From assembly GCA_036674765.1 (NCBI GenBank), contig JARVKI010000018.1:186001-250000 (forward strand): 64,000 bases of DNA. Direction: 5' to 3'. Positions 46,006 through 57,129 of this stretch are shown here, one piece after another. The translations under genes were made by a program, and so were the position numbers. Numbering within the stretch: position 1 is the first letter of the stretch; each line of letters starts with the position of its first letter. A model generated the notes under the pieces. That model did no database searches. It saw only the letters and a program-made list of their open reading frames with translations, and had not been told where the DNA came from. The stretch comes from Seiridium cupressi. Its lineage: Eukaryota > Ascomycota > Sordariomycetes > Amphisphaeriales > Sporocadaceae.

Positions 46006-48311
46006 CTACTGCGCTTCGCCTGTATCAAGACTCTCGGCGCTTTCAGTGGCAAGCGCAGAAGCAGGTTTCCCAATCCCCGGCTTCTTCTTCCGCTTGCCAC
46101 CGCCAGCACCAGATCCCGCAGGTGCCTCACGAACCCATCGGGCAACAGCCTCAGCACGTTCCGTCAAGATAGGGTATTCGCGCCCGTCATCTACCGCCCA
46201 TCGTTTTTGAGACGAGAGGGATGGAGATTCCGCGGCACCACTGCTTCCATTGGTGTTACCATTAGCAGCATTCGCCTGGTCCGCCTCGGCTCTACGCTGA
46301 CGTGCTAGAATGGCAGCTTTGAAACTTGCTTCGTCATTCACTCGCTCATCTTCGAGGGCCTCGATTATTGCCTGATGTTTGAGACGGTCCTTTCGCTGGT
46401 CCTCCGTCTCGATTGGGCTTTGGCCGCCTGTTATCGCCAACGCGTTTGCTGAAGCTGTGGCGGCAGACAGGTTTCCACCCGGTGACATTGCGGTAACGAG
46501 AGGGGCTGGGGCACAGAGAGACTCCCATGTTGAAGATAAATCCAACCAGTTCTCGCCGCGGCGCAATATCTCGATCCAATCAGCCCTGGCTGGAGACCGA
46601 CTCGCCTGGAAGATGGGGTAACCGTCCGCCAGTCTTGCAAGCCGCGCAACCATGTAGGCATGCCTCTGAAGTTCCTTGGCAGATGTCTGAACAAGTGCAT
46701 GACAAAGAAGTAGTGAATGGAGAGCATCGGTCAGTAAGGGATGATATGTGACAAACTCCATTGTTGTATTCATAGATTCTGGGACATTGGCAGAAACAAG
46801 ATCCGTGCATGGATACGCAGGAAGATTCGTGGGTGGTGTGGCAGCGAAGAGTTCGTGGAGCGAATAGACTCCATGGCTGACTCCTCCATTCACTGGACTT
46901 GATGGATCCTGCACTCCTGTGCGCCCTTGATTCTGATACCTTCTACTGCGATGGCTGGCTTGGTTCACTTGCCTGGTGAAGTCATCTGATATTTCAACGG
47001 GTAAATCCGGCGAATACTGCAACGACTTCAGATACTCCATATAGTCTCGGAGGGCCCGTTTGGCGTACATCCTCACGGCTTTGCGATTGTCCATTTCTCT
47101 TTTCGTGGGTCCCCTCTCAATAGGCGTAGCATCATCTACGGGAAAAGATGATATATCCGCATTCCCTGTTGGGCAATTGGCCTTGGACTCGGCACCACCG
47201 TTCTGTTGGGATGTGGCCCTGGGCAGCGATGCTTCAACATGTCCACATGCTAGAGTCAAATAACATCCGGCCCGTTGAAACAGCAACTGGACCTCTGTGC
47301 TCCGCGGTTGATCTCGCTCGTCTAGCGACGGCGCATCGCGGCGGCGTCCGTTTCTTCGCTCCAGCTGCATATTCTCATATGAAGGTTTGTGGGTCGTGAG
47401 ATGGTATGTTCTATAGACACCCAATGCTCGTGTCAGATCTTGCGCAGCACCCTCAAAGTCATTTTTGAACATGCGCACAATAGCTCTAGTCCTCATGGGT
47501 TCGCAATCACTGTGCCGTTGACTGATGATGAGATCCAAGGCGCGCAAATCTGTGCATTCAGCAAGCTGTCTGCTTGGGATCTTTTCGTGGAAGAAATGAA
47601 CATAGTTGGCGTCCAGATCACTCGGTGCTCTTTGCAGTACCAGACCTGCCACGTTTTCTAGTGTTGAGGTAGACTGCATGGTTGCCACGCTTGATGCGAT
47701 TTCATCGATATGATATGCGCGCGATAGCTTTTGTGTTGCCTGCTCGCGCAGCTTGAATCGCCGTTCCGGACTCAACTTCATTCCCCCGTTATTCATAAAT
47801 CCCAGGCCAAGCGCCTGCATCTGGTGTCCAGCTCCTCCGGCAAGTGAGTTCGACATGGCAGCCGACGTAACTCCATTGGCAGCACGAACAGCCAGGTCGG
47901 TGGCATCGTCTACCAGCTTGCGAATCTTGACCAGATCGTAGAAGACGGCAGGGTCTACGGGGCGAGGGAGAGGCATGTAGTAGTTGGCATTGGCGACGGT
48001 CTCGAGGACCTCGAGAGGAAGCTGGAGCCATGGCCCGTGGAACGACGAGATATACTTCCAGTGTCTGGGCAAGGATCAGCGTCAGCAGTGCGTAGAACTG
48101 GAATACAGGGAAGTACTGACTTGTTCCTACAAATGACGAGTGCCGGGGATGAAGACTGGGGCGAGGGCGAGGGCGAAGGTTTGCTGGCTTTCTTCGCGGT
48201 TGCGCTCGAGTTTGGATGCGCGTCCTGAGCACCGTTGGAGGCTGTCGCAGCTTCGACCCGCTGGTTGAGCCCCTCGTCTATCGACGAGGCCTTTTTATTT
48301 TTTCTAGCCAT
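46006..48311 (-). CDS. Conserved fungal protein of unknown function with TPR-like segments
   Basis: Two exons, 48311-48121 and 48064-46006, 749 aa. The first exon is Lys/Ser/Pro-rich (MARKNKKASS ... PSPSPSPQSSSPA) and ends in CRNK; the splice restores CRNKHWKYISSFHGPWLQLP, a conserved-looking block. A helical body follows, with LDLIISQRHSDCEPMRTRAI, MFKNDFEGAAQDLTRALGVY and LLFQRAGCYLTLACGHVEAS, which have TPR-like spacing. The C-terminus is a charged helix with a basic KRKKKPGIGK patch, a possible nuclear signal. No catalytic motif or membrane segment. I do not recognise a named family; a scaffold role is only suggested by the TPR-like helices. Confidence 0.75.
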
Positions 48312-50277
48312 TGCGCTGCCAGCACATGGGTCGCACGGAGAGGCTCAATGCGAGAAGCAATGCTGTTGAAATGGGTGTATATTAGATTCTAAGGTCAAAA
48401 GCCGCCGAACATTGTGCGGGTAACATTATGCGAAAAGGTACAGATGTCACCCGTTTCAAACTCTCGACGTTTGTCGCAACTCTGATTTTGCTAATGTATT
48501 GTCTGTCATTCACTGAAGAAAGCTCGGCCGGCACTGGCGCTAGCGCTATCGCAATCTCAACTGGAGCTGTGATCTATCGCCACGTGATACTACTGCCATG
48601 TCAGGTCCCTATACAATTCATTTTCATTTCAAATTATGAAAGCTCATTTGTTGCTGTTGCTCTCTACTATGAATAGGAGATGTAGCATTTCATATCGTAG
48701 CTTGGTAACATACGAAATGAATTTTCATGTACGAATTGTTACTTATATCTTGATCGCCTAGCATGATTGCTGCCTCCGTGTCCTTCTAACCAGGGCCGAT
48801 TCTATGCCCTTTGTAATTGCAATGAAAACTGCTGCAACTGTTTCCAAGCGGCCCCCCGCCCCCACTTCCCTAAAAAAGAAAAAAAAAAAAGAAAAAAAAA
48901 AAGAAAAAACCGCCCAAGCCCTACTGTGAATACCAGGCGGAGCTATTAGATATCTTGAGAAATACTTCCCTTTCAATGAACCAATATAATGCAAATAACT
49001 TCTATTTCCATACTAGTATTCGAGAACTTGCGCGGATAACCTGATGAGATTACATGTATGAGAGCGCCTGACATAGTGAGCTTTGCTGCAGTTTACGTCT
49101 ACGTAGCCATAGCGTTCACAAATGAGAAAGTCGTTCATTCAAGGTAGATAGGTGCAGGAGAGCGACGAAAAATAACATAATCCATAGTGGTCCAGTACAT
49201 CAGGGATACCATAGAGCCTAACCTCCTCGCACATATTTGACTTTGGTATTTGTTCGACGGGGCGAGATCTTTTCCTCTTCCTAGGCATCGTAAAGTCATT
49301 ATCACGGTCTAGATATAAAATGGGGAGGAAAAGGCCCATGCGTATCCAGGGTTGAGTCGTCGCTATAAAGGTGCACAGAGATGGAGTAGAGTCTCTCCTA
49401 CGGGTCTCATATCTATACACCAGGATGTGGAGCTTGAACTCCGTGCATCAGACAATCTGCGGTGTAGTGGCGTATATTAGCAGATGCACTCCATTACTCA
49501 CATTTCATCCATGATAGTTGCGCGTGGCTAGATGGAGAGAGTTGCTAGCGAGGTGTTATGTTTGTTTTTGTTGAGACTCCTCTCATTGTGTGGTCTGAAC
49601 TTTAATAGTTATACGTTCTGCAGAGCATTTACTATTGTTCAGTATTGGTGGTAAATGTTTGGTTATAGATTAGGTATATGGGTAGTTTAGGAAAAACGTA
49701 AGTTTGTTTTCCTCAATGAAGTGCGCAACTTAATTGTGCCCGCTAAATAGTGCTACTAAGAACTAATATGACTCAAAGGGCTCGTATAGTAGGTCTTTGG
49801 AATTAATGTCACTCAAGGAGAGTGGGGACTAACGAGGCACGAGCACTAAATACCATGGAGTATTATAAACGGGTATATTGTAATAAGCTCAGTGTAAATA
49901 TAAATATATATATATGAACACAAGATACAGCACTCTTTGATGTGCAACCAAGTTTGTGGGTATCGATATGTAAAGTGAAGTGTATAGCCAAAATAAGTAT
50001 ATACTAGAAGTGAACCCGCCTGTCCTGCGCCGAGGTGCTTGCCACTCATAATATTCAAGTGGAAGCGTAGTGAGCCACATCTTATCACCAACATGTTAGC
50101 TACTCTTCTTTTGTGAAGTTTGATGGTGGAAGGTAGGCGCGACCGTTCGATGTTCAATATGTCTTTTCTTTCTTTTCTTTTTTCTTCTTCCATATCCACA
50201 ACGCATTGGATTAAAACATATTGAAGCTGACAGTAGTTGGCGCACGGATGAGGTTTGAACAATCAAAGCATACTTAC
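48312..50277. other. Intergenic, 2 kb, AT-rich
   Basis: Upstream of the unnamed gene and downstream of the GH16 gene. Very AT-rich from about 49440 onward, including TATATATA near 49903. No open frame with coding character. Confidence 0.5.
48872..48909. repeat. A-rich low-complexity tract
   Basis: Runs of six to eleven A separated by single G over about 38 bp, preceded by a C-rich stretch. Simple sequence; no further meaning visible. Confidence 0.8.
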
Positions 50278-51182
50278 ATCCAATTTCCATCATGCTGTTA
50301 TAACCATCAAGTGTGGCGGAGTTTGGGTTTCCAGGCTGTAATATCAAGCGTTAGTATTGACCATTCTATGCAAGACTTGGAAGCTCTGGATCGACTTACC
50401 CAAGAACCACCGACAGCCATGTTAAGGATGAAGAAGACGGAACTGTGTGCAAGGCTGTTCCACGTGGCTTGGTCGCCAATCTCGGTACCACTAATCTCGT
50501 TGAACGCTTGCCCGTCCATATACCAAGTAATGGTCTGACTAGTCCAACTGCTGGGAGTGTTGTCCCAGACAATGCGCCAGGTATGCCAGCTCTGGTCAGG
50601 GATACCGATAGATCCCTGGATACCGTTTGGCTCGTTGCAAATGCCACCAGGGCTCACATTGCAATGTACTGTACCATACCCAGTCAGGTATCCGTCGACA
50701 GTCTCCATGATATCCAGCTCGCCACACGCAGGCCAGGCAGTGCCATGTCGGATCGAGTCGCCCAAGAGCCAGAAGGCTGGCCACAGCCCTTGCTTGTTGG
50801 CAATGGCGTTGCTACCAAAGCGGATCGAAGCCTCAGCCATGGTCTTGCCGCCAGCCTCAGGTGTGAAAGTGTAAGTGCTCTCAATGCGTCCGGACGTCCA
50901 CCCTCCAGAGACCGATGAATCCTTCCATGGGACAATTTGTAGGGTGTCGCCACCGCTACGTTGTAGATTCTTGGTGGAAGAGGTATAAGTCTCGAGCTCA
51001 GCATTCACGCCAAGGTTACCAGTGATGATGTTCCAATTATCGGTAGAAGGAAGTGTGCCGGAGTCCCCTATGAACGGCGAGTACCATACAGTGCTGTAAC
51101 CAGCGTATGACGGAGGATTGGTTGCAGAGGCCAGGCCAGACAGGACAGCCAGGGAAAGGGTAGAAAGGACAGAAGTATACAT
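50278..51182 (-). CDS. GH16 endo-beta-1,3(4)-glucanase-like secreted enzyme (C-terminus unresolved)
   Basis: Exon 1 51182-50400 and exon 2 50335-50278 are well supported (phase 0 at TGG/GTAAGT). The signal peptide is MYTSVLSTLSLAVLSGLASA. The GH16 active-site motif GELDIMETVDG gives Glu155, Asp157 and Glu160, and the family C-terminal block LNMAVGGSWPGNPNSATLDGYNSMMEIG is rebuilt by splicing. The exon ends at a GTAAGT donor, but I cannot find an acceptor that yields the usual short ending (a Y-V-A-V-Y-like strand and stop); the frame otherwise runs on into a Lys/Arg-rich tail to 50096. Substrates would be laminarin-type or mixed-linked glucans of fungal or plant walls. A TATA-like TATAAG on the minus strand lies about 150 bp upstream (51337-51332). 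Confidence 0.85.
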
Positions 51183-53303
51183 GATGAAGGGAGGGTATAA
51201 ATGAATTTCCAAGGAGCGAATAAGAATGTAGAATATGTGCAAGGATCGTTCGACTTCAGCCGGAAGCTTGTGCGAGAGAACAGCCGGATCGTATACTGCT
51301 GTAGATCTCCCGGAGGATCGACGTCCCCTCTTATACTTGGAAATTCCATCTCTCTTTTCTCCCAGAATCTACAGTCATGATTCCAGTCTGGCCGGGGACC
51401 GAAGACATGCTACACCATGAGTCGTGATCATTTGTGGAAAGGGCACCAATCATGGTAGGACAGGGTCATGAATGATTTGGCCGACCAACATGCCGCCCCT
51501 AATTCTTTGCTGGCGCTCTGCACAGACAGACTGGTGCAAAAGAAAAAATCGCGAAATCTTGCTAATGATGATGGGAGAGACCCCGGCATATCAGCCGCGT
51601 GAGTGGCTCACCATACTGACGGCGTCGGCACATTATGCCTCATTACTGTAAGCGGCCATAGAAGGCCTGCAATTGGAGCCATCTCGAAGACTGAGGGTAT
51701 CATCCGAAATGGAGAACTGAACTCCTTCTGACCTAAAGGGGTTCATCAGATATCGATGCCGTGACATTGGCAGCTGCACCCAGAGGCGGTTCGCGGTATG
51801 CCATTGGGCGAGGGAGTTGATTACCATCACGCCTCAAGGAGGCATGTTCCTGCGCTAGCGCCGTGTTTGATGCCAGAGGCGGACCCAGGAGCGTGAGTTG
51901 CGTACCCCGGACCTTGGCGAGCTCTGACATGTCAATGGTGGACAGCTGATAGAGCTTCGAAGCCTCTAAATGGGCCGTTCCGGGCCATGGGAACGTAGCA
52001 CGAGGTCGCGTCGTCGGCTACACCCTTTCGGGCCCAACAGCGGGGTCTAAGGCCCTTTGGCACAAAGCCACGTTCCAGACTCACCTTCTTCCAGAAGCTT
52101 TCAACACCAGTACTTCAGAGACAAATGTCCACGGGTTTTTCTCTGCTGTTGATTCATCATTTCCCTTCTAATTCCGTGGTCAGCCGGTTTCAGACTGGTG
52201 CTAGAAAACTTTTTGGGCACCGTCCTTTAGACTACCTGGCGTTTAGCGTGTGATGCTCTTGCTGCCCTGTCCCTAGGAGTAACGCCGCTTCAGGTTCTCA
52301 TTTTCCCATCTCGGCTACGCTTCAAGGATGCAGCTCTCGGAAATAGGAGCTCGACCGACAACCGACTCTACGTGTTTCACGTGGGGGTCTATCAACGAGT
52401 ATTCTTAGAAAGATAGGACCGATAAACGTTGCTTCAAGGGAGCTGATACCACCCCAGCACCCTAATCGCTTGCTCTAGCTGAACTCCCAGTGCATGCCCT
52501 TCACTGTCGACTGCTGTACAGCCTCATCCTCCCCTATGCGAAGAAGCGCGTCGCCCTGTGCTTAGAAATGACAAACCATTCACTGGATAGTGCTAGATAG
52601 TCTGGGGTAATGCAATGCCTGACAGGGTCATTTAACAGGGAACATCGTCAGTCGGTCCGATACGCCAAAAAATATCACCCTCCTGCAAGCTATACTCCCA
52701 CGTCAACTTTCGCTAGCATGAGCGTAGGCTAGCAGTTGAACCTCGGAAGTTAAATTGTTACACAATATTCCACCACTGATTGAAGGCATTTCCCTACAAT
52801 AGTGTAGAGAGCTGCAGCCTACACTAGTCAACTATAGTCGTCTCTCACCGCCAAACCATCACGAGGAAACCGACTTGACATGTGACTTGGGCTCAACAGC
52901 GGGGGTGTTCTTAACGCTTCCCAAGCCAAGCTATCTTAGCCATGGCGTGTGAGATACTATGCATCGAGAATACACCATGATATACAGTTCTCGGAGCACC
53001 GTCACGCGTTCTCTTGGCCGTAGTGTGCTTCTTAATCATTTCACCATCGCGGTTATGTCGGCAAGTAAGAACTCGAACAAAACGCAAGCAACATCAATCT
53101 CCAGCAGAACACTAGGGTCCAGTCCCCCCATGACTCCATCATATAGGACTCGAACAATGTAACATGCCACTCGACACTGCGTAGCGCACAAGAGCATACC
53201 CGATGGGCATATTGTTCTGTTCTCCAGCGATCAGGCAGCACATGTTCCATATTTCCAGTACGTTTACCAAGCGCTAACGAAGGTCCATTGTATTGAAACC
53301 GCT
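51183..53303. other. Intergenic, 2.1 kb
   Basis: GH16 promoter and 3' flank of the M20D gene. Contains only short open frames; a CreA-type CCGGAG is at about 51310-51315. No gene supported. Confidence 0.5.
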
Positions 53304-54725
53304 TCATGATTTACAGACTCGTGCAACGCTCGTCTTGATATCCTGCTTCCACTCCTCCTTGATGGCGGCGAGGAGGCCCTTGGTGGTGAGCACGTCAACG
53401 GCAGTACCCGCCAACGCCTTGCCAACACGCAAGGCTCTCTCAAACGCATCCCTCGTTCCTGCAGCCTCGGCAAACTCCGGGTTGTGAGGTCCATTCCCAC
53501 CGGGCCCTGGGGTTACAACGAAGGATGGACTTAGGCTCGGCATAGCATAGCTGATGTCTCCCTGGTCAGTGCTGGCCATCGAACGACCCTGAATCTCGTC
53601 GACATCTTGGTCTATGGGTACCAGGTTCGGCGGCGAGAGCGCATTGAAGTATTTTGTATACGATACACCCATCACACGATTCGGTACGTGGTCCGCATAT
53701 GATTGAGTATGGGTCATCTTCAATGTTGCACCCGTCGCTGTGGAACCTGCCTCGAAGCATGATACTACCTTCTTCTTCAACTCTTCGAGTCTTGCTTGGT
53801 TGTTGGCACGTACTACCCAATTACCAGCGGTATAGGCATGTATGATATTTGGCCGAACTCCGCCATTGCTGATATGACCCTGGATGACATCCCCTGGCAT
53901 ACATTGCTGGCGAAGGACTGAGATAGAGTTGTAGGCTGTAACCATAGCATCAAGAGCGTTTATGCCAAGCCATGGACTTGCCGCCGCGTGAGCCTCCCTA
54001 CCAAAGTATTCGACAAGGAAACTAGTGTAGGCCGAGGTGCGAACCAGTGCGTTCTCCGTGGTAATGCCTGGATGGGAGATGAGGTTGACATCCACATCGT
54101 AATCCTTGTAGGCTCCAGCTTCGAGCAGCTTGATCTTGCCGCCCCCGCCTTTTGCGTGGTCAGCAAGCATTGTCATAACAAGAGGCCTACGAGCATTTAC
54201 CTTCTTCTGCAGGAGCCCCAAAGACTACCACCTTGCCACCGAGTTCGTGGCGTGCTATCATCTGGGCTGTGGCGAGACCCCCCGCTACCGAGGCCGTCAT
54301 GATGAGATTATGGCCGCACGCATGGCCAATGCCGTCAAGTGCATCTATGGAAGATCGTTAAATGGCAATCTTGCGGATTGACTAGGATGGAGCATACCCA
54401 TCTCGACATTGAAGGAGATAACGGGGCCTTTCTTGCCACTATCCCATTCGGCGACCCATGCCGTGGCCATTCCGTAAGCTGATGGAGTGACTTTCCATCC
54501 TGCTTGGTTTTTGAAGAACTTTGTGAGTGCCGCATGAGCGATGAACTCCTCAAAACCTAGCTCTGGGTTGTCGTGGACCGTCTTGTTGACTGGCCATAGC
54601 TGGTCAGCTATGCCGTCGACATAGCCGCTGATATCGTCGAGATATGTTGGTTTGTCATCGCGATCGTCTTCCTGCCTCTCGTCGAGAGACACAAAAACGA
54701 AACCGTCAACCTCACGCAACATCAT
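53304..54725 (-). CDS. M20D-family amidohydrolase/peptidase (PM20D2-like)
   Basis: Three exons: 54725-54398, 54344-54201 and 54148-53304; phases agree, 438 aa. The first splice creates EMDALDGIGHACGHNLI with the metal-binding His/Cys-Gly-His pattern of M20D proteins, and the second creates APAEEGGGGKIKLLEAGAY with the conserved Glu pair. The dimerisation domain contains GREAHAAASPWLGINALDA, and a late SPSFVVTPGPGGNGPHNPEF provides the final metal ligand region. Family members hydrolyse amide bonds of N-acyl amino acids, dipeptides or conjugates. The start at tandem ATGs (54725/54722) is the first available. It is divergent from an MFS permease over 520 bp, so uptake and hydrolysis of one compound could be coupled. 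Confidence 0.85.
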
Positions 54726-55245
54726 GTCCACAAACCGAGAGCGCGCAATGCAAACGGGCTGATCTCTGGCAACTGAGCTCTTCACAGGAAGGGCTGAGGA
54801 TGTGCTGACTGACGCGCGTCCGATATGATATTATGTGCTAGGTCTAGAACCCAGAACCAGCTCGACACATGGTGGTCGGCAATGACAATGTAGCGACACT
54901 ACGGTTGAGTGATTCCGACGACCATGCTGCCCCCCGGCAAAACAGTTCCTTGTGGTTGGCAGCGATGGCTAGTGCCCCGAATCAACCTTTGAGCTTAGGC
55001 TGAATGGGGTGGTCTCTCCGGCCTATCAGAGACCTGGCCGAGCCGAGATAATGGACCCGGAGCTGGCCGACTATCAAGGAGTGGAGATGATTATCGGCTA
55101 CGGTCCGGCCAAAGCGGGTATCGATTGTTACAATGAACGGATGGATAAGAAGGATGGTCTCGAACATGACGCCTTGGGGCATCTCTGCGATGATCTCGAG
55201 ATCGTTTGATTTCGATCACAACAGATCCTTTTTTGCCCTGTCACG
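54726..55245. promoter_or_regulatory. Divergent promoter shared by M20D gene and MFS permease
   Basis: 520 bp between the two start codons. Three hexamers fit the CreA consensus SYGGRG on one or other strand: about 54932-54937, 55016-55021 and 55057-55062. This suggests, but does not prove, carbon catabolite repression of both genes. Confidence 0.4.
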
Positions 55246-56907
55246 ATGAGCGCTGAGAAGCAGATTGCCGATGATGGTATTCGCCCTACAACGGCGGACC
55301 ATGACCATGACCATGACGCCGATATCAGCAAATTAGATATCAAGGATGAGACCGGAGATCTCGCTGTCAAGGCTTTGGCCGCAGGCGCAGTTGACGCCGA
55401 AGCATCGAAGAAAGTCCGCAGAAAGATTGATAGATACATCCTCCCTTTTCTCTGCATCACCTACGCACTCCAGTTCATCGACAAGTCCTCCTTGGGGTAC
55501 AGTTCAGTCTACGGAATCATCGCGGATAACGGTCTTGTCAACCAGGACTACTCTTGGGTCAGCTCGATTTTTTACTTCGGATATCTTGTCGCCGAATATC
55601 CAGGAATTGCCGTGCTTCAACGATTCCCGGTTGCCAAGTTCTTGGGAGCTAATATTGCGCTATGGGGTGTGATTCTGATGACCACTGCGGCGTGCTCTTC
55701 ATTTGGCGGCCTTGCCGCCGCCCGCTTCATCCTCGGTATGACAGAGGCCACGATATCTCCCGGTTTCGTAGCTGTTACCGGAATTTGGTGGACGAGACAA
55801 GAACAAGCAAGTCGCTCCGCACTGTGGATATCTTTCCTTGGCGTCGGAAGTTTTATTGGTGTCTTGATAGCGTACGGAATCGGTCACATCACTGGTGGGC
55901 TCAATCCGTGGCGCTATATCTACATCATCCTGGGCGCGGTCACTGTCGTTTGGGGTGTTCTCTTCACTATTTTCGTGCCCGACAGCCCGTCGCGGGTGAA
56001 GTGGCTCAGCGAGGATGAGAAAGTCATCGCAGTTCAAAGAGTCGTCGAGAACAAGACCGGAACAAAGAGCCGACGGTTTGTCAAGGAGCAGGTAATCGAA
56101 GCAGTTACAGACCCCAAAATTGTCACTCTGGGACTGATCTCATTCGTCAATGCCCTCGCCTCTGGAGGCCTGTCGTTTGGTTCCCTGGTCATCGCAGGCT
56201 TCGGATTCACCCCCATCCAGACGACTCTGATGAATTTACCACTATCAACTGTGCAATTGGTGTCCCAATTGGGCTGTGGTTGGCTTACGTCAAAGCTGTC
56301 ACATTCACGTCTGCATATTGCAACTTTAGCTATGATTCCACCCGTAAGTCTGAATGAAAATCTAGTCCTTTGCTTGATCAGGCGGGCTAACGAGTTGATA
56401 GATCATTGGTACCTGTCTCATCAACCAGCTCGCTACCGACAACAAGTGGGGCAGATTGGTTGGCGTCTGGCTTCTAGGCTCATACCCTGTCGGGTTTATG
56501 GTTATCCTGGGTCTTCTTTCGACCAATATTGCCGGCACCACTAAGCGTTCGGTCGCCTCTGGCTGGGTATTTGTATGTTACTGCGTCGGGCAGATTGCAG
56601 GACCGCAATTCTTCAAGTCCACACAGGCCCCTTCCTATCACAGTGGAATTGCTGCCATGCTTGCAGGTTTCGTCCTGAATCTGGTGCTTAATCAGGTGCT
56701 GCGGTTCTTGTACGTGCTCGAGAACAAGAGACGCGATCGCAGTATTGTCGACAAGTCCGAAGAGGAGATCGCCGAGATGAAGCGAGAAAGCGATCTTCAG
56801 GGTTTCGAGGACGTTACGGATAAGAACAATGTAAGTTAAATGTCCCCAATCATAAGGGTCTTATGAACTGACATACTACCCAGGCAATGTTCCGTTACGT
56901 ACTCTAA
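55246..56907 (+). CDS. MFS transporter, anion:cation symporter (Dal5/Tna1-like) family
   Basis: Three exons: 55246-56343, 56402-56830 and a 24-nt last exon 56884-56907; phases agree, 516 aa. The last exon gives AMFRYVL, the normal C-terminus of this family, which supports the splice. N-terminal part has a His-Asp repeat (DHDHDHDAD). Family hallmarks: FLCITYALQFIDKSSLGYSS in helix 1, RFILGMTEATISPGFV, GIWWTRQEQASRSALW and a C-terminal IAGTTKRSVASGWVFV. These permeases take up small anionic nutrients. Position next to the M20D enzyme and close to the PL26 gene suggests uptake of a sugar-acid or acyl-amino-acid compound. Confidence 0.9.
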
Positions 56908-57129
56908 TATCCAGTTATGATTCTTTCGATAGTATACAACTTTGGGGACGAAGCTACGACTTCGCGATTATGATATACCCACATTTGGTCTGGTAGAACG
57001 AAGTAATTTAATGCGATTACAACAGTACACACTAGAATTTCTCTCTGAGTCGAGTGATTTTGTCAACCCTTAGGACGTGATGAGCCGACCTGACACCAAA
57101 CGTCTTATTTGATATACATGTGTCTGATT

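Noticed and set aside
55009..55209. Short plus-strand open frame just before the second ACS permease
   Set aside because: Only 66 codons, inside the divergent promoter, no similarity; likely chance.
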